A stretch of DNA of 15,213 nt from Desulfuromonadales bacterium (lineage in GTDB: Bacteria; Desulfobacterota; Desulfuromonadia; Desulfuromonadales; BM103). The stretch is taken from the NCBI GenBank assembly GCA_029859485.1, contig JAOUDB010000022.1, positions 1 through 15,213 of the forward strand, written 5' to 3'. Shown here one piece after another: positions 1-6,501 of the stretch. The notes beneath the pieces were generated by a model that was not told where the DNA came from, did not search any database, and saw only the letters and a list, made by a program, of their open reading frames with translations. The position numbers and the translations under genes were made by a program. How positions within the stretch are numbered: the stretch's first letter is position 1; every line of letters starts with the position of its first letter.

Positions 1-2
1 TT

Positions 3-338
3 GCCACTCTGCTGATTGCATGGACGGATCAGGGAAAATTAGACCTTATCGTAACCACCGGCGGCACAGGCTTGAGCCCCAGGGATGTGACCCCTCAGGC
101 AACCTTGCAGGTGATTGATTATGAAATTCCGGGGATGGCGGAAGCGATGCGCACGCAAAGTCTGCGGAAGACGCCTCATGCTATGGTATCTCGCGCCGTT
201 GTCGGTGTCCGCAAACAGACGATGATCATCAATCTGCCGGGGAGCCCCAAGGCGGCCAGAGAGAATCTGGAAACCTTGTTGCCGGCTTTACCCCATGCCC
301 TGGCCAAGTTAACCGGCGATCCTTCTGATTGTGCTTAG
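3..338 (+). CDS. MogA/MoaB-family molybdopterin adenylyltransferase, 3' end only
   Basis: The first bases continue an open frame that begins before the window, so only about the last 111 residues are present. The motif TTGGTGLSPRDVTPQAT at residues 18-34 of the fragment is the nucleotide and molybdopterin binding signature of the MogA/MoaB/CinA fold, and INLPGSPKAARENL near the end is the matching C-terminal motif. Family members adenylylate molybdopterin before molybdenum insertion in the cytoplasm. This fits an anaerobe that makes molybdenum or tungsten enzymes, although none is encoded here. I cannot separate MogA from MoaB because the N-terminus is missing. The gene ends in TAG and converges on the ZIP transporter gene. 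Family assignment is secure; the exact ortholog is not. Confidence 0.9.
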   Translation, partial: ATLLIAWTDQGKLDLIVTTGGTGLSPRDVTPQATLQVIDYEIPGMAEAMRTQSLRKTPHAMVSRAVVGVRKQTMIINLPGSPKAARENLETLLPALPHALAKLTGDPSDCA

Positions 339-342
339 AGGC

Positions 343-401
343 GGAGGCTGGGGGCTAGGGGTTGGGGACTGGCAAAGGCACTAAGCTTTAATCCAGCCTC
401 C
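343..401. terminator. G-rich inverted repeat between convergent genes, possible bidirectional terminator
   Basis: GGAGGCTGG at 343-351 is perfectly inverted as CCAGCCTCC at 393-401, between two genes that converge. The space between holds G runs of five, four and four with two- to three-base gaps on the plus strand, so a guanine quadruplex is also conceivable. No clear U-tract follows either arm, so termination is inferred from the position and the stem only. Confidence 0.4.
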
Positions 402-411
402 AGACCCAGCC

Positions 412-1185
412 CTAATGGGCAAGAAAGCCAGCGATCCAGGCGAGCAGAATGCCGCCACAGAGGGCCAGTGTGGCTGAGAAGCCGCGACTGCGATGAGATT
501 CCGGGATCAGATCGGAAGCCGCAATATAGACGAAGGAGCCGCCTGCTGTCGCAAGAAGGGCGCCGAGGACCGATTGGGACAGATTATTGACCAGTGTAAA
601 GGTCAGAATCGCCGCCCCTGGGGTTGCCAGGGCGACAAAGGAGGTGAGTTGAATCGCCTTCTTACGATGCCAGCCGTAGTGCAGCAAGATTGCGATCATG
701 GCAATCCCCTCCGGAACTTCGTGAGCGATTACACCAAGCGCGGCAAGTAAACCGAGATCGTGACTGACTTCAAAGCCTGTACCGATAATCATGCCGTCGA
801 TCACCGAGTGCAGACCCATGCCGATGAAGGCAACCCAACCCATGGGATGGGGGCGGGAGCAGCAGTCACCATGACAGTCTGCGACCTCCAGGTTAACGTG
901 GTGCTGCTCTTCATGGCCGGCATGAATCAACAGGTGGTGTTCAAAGAAGTAGAAGAGCACGAAGGCCAGCAGGATGAAGAGAGGGGCTTTTACGGTCATC
1001 TCCATGGCTTCAGGGAGGATATGTAAAACCCCGACACCGAGCAGAACACCAGCCGAGAAAGAAACCAGAGACGAAGAATGACGACGGCTCCAATTCTCTT
1101 TGAGCAGAACCAGAGACATTCCGGCAAAGGTTGCGGCGCCCGCAAAACTTCCGGCAAAGAGTACGTGCCACCATTGTTCAGACAT
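412..1185 (-). CDS. ZIP-family divalent metal transporter
   Basis: This 257-residue inner-membrane protein is predicted to import divalent metals (Zn, Fe or Mn). The two signature helices of the family are present: HSVIDG at residues 126-131 (helix 4) and HEVPEG at 155-160 (helix 5), which form the binuclear metal site. A metal-binding cytoplasmic loop rich in His, Cys and Asp spans residues 83-113 (HH, H, HEEQHH, CHGDCC, HP). The C-terminal half keeps the typical ASDLIPESH motif at 223-231. The length is normal for bacterial ZIP proteins. The start ATG (complement of 1183-1185) is preceded by a CTGGAG ribosome site. A minus-strand promoter and a 21-bp palindrome lie just upstream, which suggests control by a repressor. 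The metal preferred cannot be told from sequence. Confidence 0.93.
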   Translation of the reverse strand: MSEQWWHVLFAGSFAGAATFAGMSLVLLKENWSRRHSSSLVSFSAGVLLGVGVLHILPEAMEMTVKAPLFILLAFVLFYFFEHHLLIHAGHEEQHHVNLEVADCHGDCCSRPHPMGWVAFIGMGLHSVIDGMIIGTGFEVSHDLGLLAALGVIAHEVPEGIAMIAILLHYGWHRKKAIQLTSFVALATPGAAILTFTLVNNLSQSVLGALLATAGGSFVYIAASDLIPESHRSRGFSATLALCGGILLAWIAGFLAH

Positions 1186-1216
1186 TCAGTGTCTCCAGAG
1201 GGTATGGTTTAGTGGG

Positions 1217-1237
1217 AAGCAGGAGTCACTCCTGCTT
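1217..1237. promoter_or_regulatory. Perfect 10-1-10 palindrome, candidate operator for the ZIP gene
   Basis: AAGCAGGAGT (1217-1226) and ACTCCTGCTT (1228-1237) are exact inverted copies around a single C. In the minus-strand transcript it begins a few bases after the predicted start and ends about 31 bases before the ZIP start codon. That is a typical repressor-operator position. It could instead act as a 5' leader hairpin. It does not resemble the AT-rich Fur or Zur boxes I know. Confidence 0.45.
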
Positions 1238-1248
1238 TTAGATAGTGC

Positions 1249-1277
1249 AGTATAGAGTCGAAGCTGGTTAAGGGCAA
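1249..1277 (-). promoter_or_regulatory. Sigma70-like promoter for the ZIP gene
   Basis: Read on the minus strand, TTGCCC (complement of 1272-1277) and TATACT (complement of 1249-1254) are separated by exactly 17 bases. This places the transcription start near 1242, upstream of the palindrome and the ZIP start codon. The assignment rests on consensus match and position only. Confidence 0.5.
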
Positions 1278-1320
1278 GAGCCCTGTGTGACTATAATGAT
1301 TCGCCCTCAGAGAACTTATT

Positions 1321-1404
1321 ATGGAGAGTGATAAGAAGATCCTGTTGGCTGAAGACATAGAGCTTTTTTGGAATATAACGTGTAGTAGTTCAAATCTGAT
1401 ATGA
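1321..1404 (+). pseudogene. Possible relic of a response-regulator receiver N-terminus
   Basis: A 27-codon frame from ATG encodes MESDKKILLAEDIELFW and then unrelated residues before TGA. The stretch KKILLAEDIELF has the form of the first beta strand and acidic pocket (paired acidic residues) of CheY-like receivers. The similarity stops abruptly near base 1370, and no continuing frame was seen. There is no strong ribosome site. It may be the stub of a deleted regulator gene or a chance resemblance; the segment is short, so confidence is low. Confidence 0.3.
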
Positions 1405-1690
1405 TGCTCAGTGTAAGATTATGTCCTGTTCAAAGTTCTAACTTGGCAAATCATTCTTATCTGTCAGGGGTAGTAAGAATTTTTCATTTTGGTGAATCTG
1501 AGTACGTCAAAAAAATGTAGTAGGGTAAATAGTAAATATCACCCGCAAGAATTAAGCTCCCTATCTGTTTGAAAATTCGTTCTTAAAACTCAAGACAAAC
1601 AGTACGTTCAGGATTTCTGATGCTATCTCGGCGGACCTTTTGCGAAAGGCGTGATTAATTGTCTCTTGCCACACTCTCCTATTTTTTTTC
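1405..1690. other. Gene-free AT-rich spacer
   Basis: No coding frame with protein-like composition, no tRNA and no convincing terminator was seen here. The minus-strand frame over 1561-1758 has no ribosome site and no recognisable motif. Confidence 0.5.
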
Positions 1691-1719
1691 TTGACAGGTG
1701 GCACCAATCTCATTATTTT
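1691..1719 (+). promoter_or_regulatory. Sigma70-like promoter of the feo operon
   Basis: A perfect TTGACA at 1691-1696 is followed after 17 bases by TATTTT at 1714-1719. The predicted start is near 1726, about 112 bases before feoA. Its overlap with the Fur-like inverted repeat supports it as the regulated feo promoter. Confidence 0.6.
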
Positions 1720-1734
1720 GAAAACGAATTTCAA
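1718..1734. promoter_or_regulatory. Fur-box-like inverted repeat at the feo promoter
   Basis: TTGAAA (1718-1723) and TTTCAA (1729-1734) form a perfect 6-5-6 inverted repeat. The inner 15 bases match the 7-1-7 Fur consensus TGATAAT-N-ATTATCA at most positions by hand count. It overlaps the -10 region and start site, where an iron-loaded Fur repressor would block transcription. Fur control of feo genes is well established; binding at this site is inference. Confidence 0.5.
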
Positions 1735-1837
1735 TATCGCACAAAGCATCCTAATCATTCGATTCTACCCATAAAGACACAACTTGATTCAATAATGGTA
1801 GGTTGGCCATTCATCAGGCCAGTAAGGGAGTATGACT

Positions 1838-2071
1838 ATGCAGAAACATCTTGGGCAATTGTCTGTTGGTGAAAAAGCTATTATTACAGGCTTTGTAGAA
1901 GGGCAGAAAGAGTATCGTTCAAAGCTTCTAGCTATGGGCCTGACCAAAGGAATCGAGCTGGAACTGACTCGCGTTGCCCCGTTGGGAGACCCTCTGGAAA
2001 TCAGTATCCGAGGGTTTTCGTTGAGCCTTCGCAAAGAAGAAGCCTCTGTTGTCTTGGTGGAGAAGGACTAA
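1838..2071 (+). CDS. feoA: FeoA ferrous iron transport accessory protein
   Basis: This 77-residue cytoplasmic protein has the SH3-like FeoA fold: LLAMGLTKGIELELTRVAP at residues 31-49, followed by GDPLEISIRGFSLSLRKEEA, are family hallmarks. FeoA supports FeoB-dependent Fe(II) uptake. I chose the ATG at 1838 because AAGGGAG at 1824-1830 lies seven bases before it. The in-frame ATG at 1832 would leave a one-base gap to that site. The stop TAA shares a base with the ATG of feoB at 2071, so the two genes are translationally coupled. A sigma70 promoter with an overlapping Fur-like repeat lies upstream. The length is normal for the family. Confidence 0.95.
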   Translation: MQKHLGQLSVGEKAIITGFVEGQKEYRSKLLAMGLTKGIELELTRVAPLGDPLEISIRGFSLSLRKEEASVVLVEKD

Positions 2072-4407
2072 TGTCACTACAAAAGAAACGCCTCAGAATA
2101 GCGGTCGCTGGCAACCCTAATTGCGGCAAGACCACACTATTTAATGAACTGACTGGTTCAAGACAAATGGTTGGTAACTGGCCGGGTGTCACAGTTGATC
2201 GTAAGACCGGTTTTTATGCTTTTGAAGGCCACGATTTTGAGCTTGTCGACATTCCCGGCATCTACGCACTTTCCGCCCATTCCAGCGATGAAAAAGTTGC
2301 CCGAGACTACTTGCTGTCCGAAGATTACGACCTGATCGTGAATATCGTGGACGCAGCCAATATTGAGAGGAACCTTTATCTGACCACTCAGTTGCTGGAA
2401 ATGCGTGTGCCGATGATTGTCGTCCTTAACAAAATGGATGTTGCCAAGTCACGACAGATCCTCATTAATACTGAAGAACTGTCCGACCGCCTGGGAATAC
2501 CGGTCGTTCCGATTGCTGCTTCAAAACGTAGCGGCTTAACACAGCTCAAGAAGGCCGTTCACCAGTGTGCTGAGTATAATCCGATCTCGGAAGCAGACAT
2601 CATTTACCCGGTTGAAATTCAGGAAGCAGCCATGACATTGACTGCACAGCTTGGCAAAATTGCCGCTGAGAACAATCTCAAGGCAGATTGGTTGGCAATG
2701 AAGCTTCTTGAAGATGATCTTGAGTATGTCGCTTTGCTTGACAACAAAGCTGCCGAAGACTTAGTGAAGCGACAACAGAGGCTTGTTAATCAACTAGAAG
2801 AAGATGCTGATATTGCCATTGCAGACGCCCGTTATGGTTTTATCAACTGGCTCACGGCAAATGCTGTGACGCACGCAAGCAAGCTGGGTAAGACGTTGAC
2901 CGACAAGATTGACAAAGTTGTCCTCAACCGTGTTCTCGGTCTGCCGATCTTTCTGTTGATGATGTATCTGACTTTTATGTTTACGATCAATGTTGGCGGA
3001 GCATTTATCGATTTCTTCGACATTGCTGTAGGAGCTGTATTTGTTGATGGCATGACCGCACTGCTGAATGGTCTCAATGCACCGGCCTGGTTGATCGGGG
3101 TTTTGGCGACCGGTGTTGGCGGCGGCATTCAAACGGTAGCGACCTTTATTCCTCCGATTGGATTTATGTTTCTGGCTCTGGCTGTTCTTGAAGGCTCGGG
3201 TTACATGGCACGAGCCGCTTTCGTTATGGATCGTTTCATGCGTATGCTTGGCCTTCCGGGCAAGTCTTTTGTGCCGCTGCTGGTCGGTTTTGGCTGTAAC
3301 GTTCCGGCGATCATGGCGACTAGAACCTTGGAGAACCAACGTGACCGCACCCTGACCATCATGATGAATCCCTTTATGAGTTGCGGTGCGCGTCTTCCGG
3401 TTTATGCGCTATTTGCCGCTGCCTTTTTCCCGGTCGGCGGACAGAATGTGGTTTTCCTGCTCTATCTGGCTGGAATCGGTTTTGCCGTATTAACGGGCCT
3501 GATTCTCAAGTACACACTGCTCAAGGGAAACATTACCCCCTTTGTTATGGAGTTGCCGCCCTATCATGTGCCGACGGTTAAATCCGTTCTTCTACGTACG
3601 TGGGATCGGCTGAAGTCCTTCCTGCTTAAAGCTACTCGTATCCTGGTTCCGATGGTGGCGCTGCTGGCACTGCTTAATACCATGTCGATGGATGGATCAA
3701 TTGGCCATGACGACAGTAAAGATTCACTGCTCGCCTCACTCAGTCGTACGGTCACTCCGATCTTTGCACCGATGGGGATTGAACAGGATAATTGGCCAGC
3801 AACCGTTGGCATCTTCACTGGGGTGTTCGCCAAAGAGGCAGTCGTCGGAACTCTTGATGCCATCTACTTGCAAAATGAAACACAGGAAAATCTGGCCGCA
3901 GGTGAAGAGGATGAAGCTTTCAGCCTGAGTGCTGCGTTGCGGGAGGCAGTCCAAACGATACCGGACAATCTATCCGGAGTTGCCGATACTCTGACGGACC
4001 CTCTCGGTTTAAGTATCGGCGATACCAGCTCCATTGATGCCGCCGCTGAAGGATTGGCGGTCAGCGCCGGAACCTTTGGTGCCATGGGCAAGCTGTTTGA
4101 TGGCAAGGTCGGCGCCATTGCCTATATGCTGTTTATTCTCATGTATTTCCCATGTGTTGCTGCGATGGCCGCTGTGTACCGTGAAACCAACCTGCGTTGG
4201 ACACTCTTTATTGCCGCTTGGACCACTGGTCTGGCTTATGTGTCGGCGACCGGATTTTACCAGGTTGCAACCTTTGCCCGTCATCCGGTCTTTTCGGCGG
4301 CATGGCTGGCAGGCTGCTCGCTCATCTTTATTAGCGTTTTCCTGGTGATGCGTTTCCTCGGTAAAGAGTCGGATGGTTCAGGAATCATTGTGCCTGTTAA
4401 AGGCTAA
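2071..4407 (+). CDS. feoB: FeoB ferrous iron transporter
   Basis: FeoB is the inner-membrane Fe(II) importer with an N-terminal G domain. The GTPase motifs are intact: G1 GNPNCGKT at residues 14-21, G2 with the GVTVD switch near 40-44, G3 DIPG near 61-64, G4 NKMD near 120 and G5 ASKRSG near 151. A GDI-like helical linker runs from about 180 to 270. Two membrane gate domains follow, with the conserved GFGCNVPAIMATRTL near 410 and the MNPFMSCGARLPVY segment after it. The 778 residues match the family's usual length. It starts on the last base of feoA's stop codon. A FeoC-like gene follows after 39 bases. An acidic loop of about 100 residues between the late membrane helices (residues about 610-660) is longer than I expect from E. 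coli FeoB, but no frame break is seen. Confidence 0.97.
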   Translation: MSLQKKRLRIAVAGNPNCGKTTLFNELTGSRQMVGNWPGVTVDRKTGFYAFEGHDFELVDIPGIYALSAHSSDEKVARDYLLSEDYDLIVNIVDAANIERNLYLTTQLLEMRVPMIVVLNKMDVAKSRQILINTEELSDRLGIPVVPIAASKRSGLTQLKKAVHQCAEYNPISEADIIYPVEIQEAAMTLTAQLGKIAAENNLKADWLAMKLLEDDLEYVALLDNKAAEDLVKRQQRLVNQLEEDADIAIADARYGFINWLTANAVTHASKLGKTLTDKIDKVVLNRVLGLPIFLLMMYLTFMFTINVGGAFIDFFDIAVGAVFVDGMTALLNGLNAPAWLIGVLATGVGGGIQTVATFIPPIGFMFLALAVLEGSGYMARAAFVMDRFMRMLGLPGKSFVPLLVGFGCNVPAIMATRTLENQRDRTLTIMMNPFMSCGARLPVYALFAAAFFPVGGQNVVFLLYLAGIGFAVLTGLILKYTLLKGNITPFVMELPPYHVPTVKSVLLRTWDRLKSFLLKATRILVPMVALLALLNTMSMDGSIGHDDSKDSLLASLSRTVTPIFAPMGIEQDNWPATVGIFTGVFAKEAVVGTLDAIYLQNETQENLAAGEEDEAFSLSAALREAVQTIPDNLSGVADTLTDPLGLSIGDTSSIDAAAEGLAVSAGTFGAMGKLFDGKVGAIAYMLFILMYFPCVAAMAAVYRETNLRWTLFIAAWTTGLAYVSATGFYQVATFARHPVFSAAWLAGCSLIFISVFLVMRFLGKESDGSGIIVPVKG

Positions 4408-4446
4408 TTTTTTTGATTTGGAAAGATTGGACAAGAAGGAGGAGTC

Positions 4447-4671
4447 ATGACTCCCAGTGAGGTAAAACGTTACCTGGCAAAACGCAAGGTCGCTCCTTTG
4501 ATTGATATTGCCGTGCACTTTGACATGGAACCAGATGCCGTACGTGGTCTGCTTGGCCATTGGATCAGAAAAGGCAGGGTACGACTTCATCAGGACGAGA
4601 GCTGCAACAGTGGTGGATGCTGCGGCGACTGTGGTACGCATGCCAAAGAAATTTACGAGTGGCTGCAATAG
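4447..4671 (+). CDS. feoC: FeoC-like winged-helix protein with a cysteine cluster
   Basis: This 74-residue protein has a FeoC-like winged-helix N-terminal part (residues 2-48: PSEVKRYLAKRKVAPLIDIA through GRVRLH). It is followed by Cys53, Cys58, Cys59 and Cys62 in the wing. FeoC proteins of enterobacteria bind an iron-sulfur cluster or metal through a comparable four-cysteine wing and influence FeoB stability or feo transcription. The gene lies 39 bases after feoB and has a strong AAGGAGGAG ribosome site at 4436-4444. The following CDF exporter starts 20 bases after its stop. The sequence relation to E. coli FeoC is distant, so the role as an iron or redox sensor for the operon is inferred from fold, cysteines and position. 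Confidence 0.82.
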   Translation: MTPSEVKRYLAKRKVAPLIDIAVHFDMEPDAVRGLLGHWIRKGRVRLHQDESCNSGGCCGDCGTHAKEIYEWLQ

Positions 4672-4691
4672 GCTGATGGTACAGGACTATT

Positions 4692-5651
4692 ATGCATATT
4701 CACAAACTTGAGCAATGGCAACATGGACACAATTTCTTTGTGCATCGTGAGCAGAACGAGAAGAATACTCAAAAGGTAATGGGTTTGACGGCGGTCACTA
4801 TGGTCATCGAGATTGTCGCCGGGGTTGCTTTCGGTTCGATGGCGCTACTAGCTGATGGCTGGCATATGGGCACCCATGTAGCAGCCTTCCTGATCACCCT
4901 GTTTGCCTATAGCTATTCACGAAAGAACGCCAATAATCCTGACTTTACCTTTGGCCCAGGCAAGATCAACGTACTTGGTGGTTTTGCAAGTGCGGTCGCT
5001 CTTGCAGTGGTTGCCTTGATCATGGCCGTCGAGTCGGTTGGACGTTTCTTCTCACCTGTGGAAATCCATTACGGGCAGTCGATATTGGTTGCCGTGGTCG
5101 GCCTTGTGGTCAATGTCGTCAGCGCTTTTTTACTGCATGGCAGCCATGGACACGACCATCACCATGGGCATAGTCACGGCCATGAGAATCATCATGAAGA
5201 CCATAACCTGAAGGCTGCCTACTTTCATGTCCTCGCCGATGCGTTGACGTCTGTTCTGGCGATCGTTGCGTTGCTATTTGGCAGTCTGTTCGGCTGGTGG
5301 GCATTGGACCCGGGAATGGGAATTGTTGGTGCCTTAGTGATTACCCGTTGGGCATGGGGTCTACTCAAGGAAAGCAGCGCAATACTCCTTGACGCAGGCG
5401 TTAAAAGAGAGGTTCGGGAAGAGATTAAAGATCTTGTCGAAGCGGATGCAGATAACCGTGTTACGGATATCCATGTCTGGAAAGTGGGACCACATCACCT
5501 CGCGGCTCTATTGACGCTAGTCACCCACTATCCTCGATCTTCAGGTGAGTACAAGAAATTGCTGGCGGGTTTCGATCAACTCAAACATATCACCATTGAA
5601 GTGATTAAGTGCGAGGAAGAACCTTGCATTGCGCTGGAGGAAGCCGTTTGA
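4692..5651 (+). CDS. dmeF: CDF-family metal exporter, DmeF-like
   Basis: This 319-residue protein belongs to the cation diffusion facilitators, which export divalent metals in exchange for protons. The helix 2 site reads LLADGWHMGTH (Asp55, His58, His62), the form I associate with the DmeF branch rather than ZitB or CzcD, where HxxxD is usual. The helix 5 site HVLADAL supplies His179 and Asp183. A long His-rich loop sits between helices 4 and 5 (residues 149-171, 12 His). The cytoplasmic C-terminal domain follows from about 225 with VTDIHVWKVGPHH and ends in a CEEEPC motif. It is the last gene of the Feo cluster, which suggests that it exports excess Fe(II), or Co/Ni admitted with it. A terminator follows. 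Family is certain; metal choice is inferred. Confidence 0.88.
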   Translation: MHIHKLEQWQHGHNFFVHREQNEKNTQKVMGLTAVTMVIEIVAGVAFGSMALLADGWHMGTHVAAFLITLFAYSYSRKNANNPDFTFGPGKINVLGGFASAVALAVVALIMAVESVGRFFSPVEIHYGQSILVAVVGLVVNVVSAFLLHGSHGHDHHHGHSHGHENHHEDHNLKAAYFHVLADALTSVLAIVALLFGSLFGWWALDPGMGIVGALVITRWAWGLLKESSAILLDAGVKREVREEIKDLVEADADNRVTDIHVWKVGPHHLAALLTLVTHYPRSSGEYKKLLAGFDQLKHITIEVIKCEEEPCIALEEAV

Positions 5652-5771
5652 AGCTGGTAACCTCCCTCTTTATCTTTCTCTCTCTTTATCGTAGATCACG
5701 ACTTGTGAGACGAAAAACGGATTCTTATTGATAGAGGTATTCAGTAAACTCTTTAATACACAAAATTATGA

Positions 5772-5803
5772 TCACCAGGGTTTATGCCTTGGTGACTTTT
5801 TTT
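5772..5803 (+). terminator. Rho-independent terminator of the feo operon
   Basis: TCACCAGGG (5772-5780) pairs with CCTTGGTGA (5787-5795), with one G-U pair and a six-base loop, and is followed by CTTTTTTT. It lies 121 bases after the CDF gene. Confidence 0.88.
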
Positions 5804-6063
5804 ACTGGAATGCGGGGTCAGTAATAATTTGCATTTCAGCAAACTGAGTTTCCCACAACAATATAGTAATATAAAAAACCCCTCTTCCTTGACCGCAATC
5901 TATGCCTGAGTATCTTGAGCAACTTATTGTCCGGTAGATTCTTTGAATAATCTGCTTTACAGACCCATGCTAGAGATGTGATCAGGTGCGTTTGAGTTGC
6001 AGAAATCTAAAACACAATAAATTAGACACCTTGCACTTTTTTCGGTTGAAGTTTAAAAAAAAC
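5804..6063. other. Gene-free spacer upstream of the riboswitch transcript
   Basis: I see no open frame with protein-like content, no RNA gene and no repeat shared with the rest of the window in this stretch. Confidence 0.5.
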
Positions 6064-6093
6064 TTTACAAATGATATTTGGTGAATACATAAT
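6064..6093 (+). promoter_or_regulatory. Sigma70-like promoter of the riboswitch-Pal transcript
   Basis: TTTACA at 6064-6069 and CATAAT at 6088-6093 are each one mismatch from consensus and are separated by 18 bases. Transcription would begin near 6100, about 30 bases before the aptamer, a usual distance for a riboswitch leader. Confidence 0.5.
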
Positions 6094-6130
6094 AGAAATA
6101 ATTCAAACACAGTACTTTAGTTTTAAAAAA

Positions 6131-6215
6131 AGACTCCGAACGGGCAAAGCCAGAGAGATCTGGTGACGCAAAGCCACGGATCCTGACATTCAGGATAGCC
6201 GGGTTGCCGAAGAGA
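6131..6215 (+). ncRNA. GEMM-I cyclic-dinucleotide riboswitch aptamer, copy 1
   Basis: The core elements of the GEMM-I (c-di-GMP-I) aptamer are present in order: CGGGCAAAGCC at 6141-6151; a six-pair stem with a GAGA (GNRA) tetraloop at 6149-6164; GACGCAAAGCC at 6165-6175; a hairpin with inverted arms ATCCTGA/TCAGGAT; and AGCCGGGTTGCCGA at 6197-6210. Aligned by hand to the V. cholerae Vc2 aptamer without gaps, position 20 is G (6143), the 21-46 pair is G-C (6144, 6169), position 47 is A and position 92 is C. In Geobacter, GEMM-I variants with A at position 20 sense c-AMP-GMP, so this copy is predicted to prefer c-di-GMP. It leads a transcript for a Pal lipoprotein and possibly a PilZ protein. 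Confidence 0.9.
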
Positions 6216-6222
6216 TGAATCA

Positions 6223-6302
6223 CGTTTCTTCAGTCTCCGCTATTCTAAGGAATACAAGAAGCGCTCATCTTCGGTAGAAGATTGGGCGCTTCTTTTGTTT
6301 TT
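6223..6302 (+). terminator. Riboswitch expression platform with intrinsic terminator
   Basis: AAGAAGCGCTCATCTTC (6256-6272) pairs with 6277-6294 (GAAGATTGGGCGCTTCTT) around a GGTA loop with one bulge, followed by TTGTTTTT. The upstream segment CGTTTCTT at 6223-6230 can pair with 6256-6263 with one G-U, giving a candidate antiterminator. A competing short pairing of GAAGA (6209-6213) with TCTTC (6227-6231) would link this choice to aptamer folding. Whether ligand turns expression on or off cannot be decided by eye. Confidence 0.85.
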
Positions 6303-6354
6303 ATGCAAAGACTCACATACAAAGGCTTTAACTTCTTAAAGTTCGCCAAACTTG

Positions 6355-6438
6355 ACCCCAGGGGCAGCTCTAAAGTTTTTTTCGCCTCCTGTAAAAAACT
6401 TTGTTCTTCAGGTTTTGCTGTTCCCTGGGGTGTTTTTT
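6355..6438 (+). terminator. Large nested hairpin with T-tract between the riboswitch and the Pal gene
   Basis: ACCCCAGGG (6355-6363) pairs with CCCTGGGGT (6423-6431), and CAGC or AGC next to it with GCTG or GCT (6417-6420). Inside, AAAGTTTTTT (6372-6381) pairs with AAAAAACTTT (6393-6402). Six T follow the outer stem. It lies in the leader, 64 bases before the Pal start codon. It has the shape of a second intrinsic terminator, so some anti-termination, or an unseen promoter downstream, would be needed for expression. Confidence 0.6.
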
Positions 6439-6501
6439 AAACAAAAGTGAGTATTTATCAATAGCTGAGGGCCTTAATTCTAACAGTGAGGAGTCGAAAC
6501 A

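Noticed and set aside
2794..3339. 181-codon minus-strand frame inside feoB
   Set aside because: It is fully covered by the intact feoB frame, has low-complexity Arg/His/Gln-rich composition and no ribosome site.
5151..5206. Repetitive CAT/CAC-rich DNA
   Set aside because: It encodes the His-rich loop of the CDF transporter and is not a separate repeat or CRISPR-like element. No CRISPR array was seen in the window.
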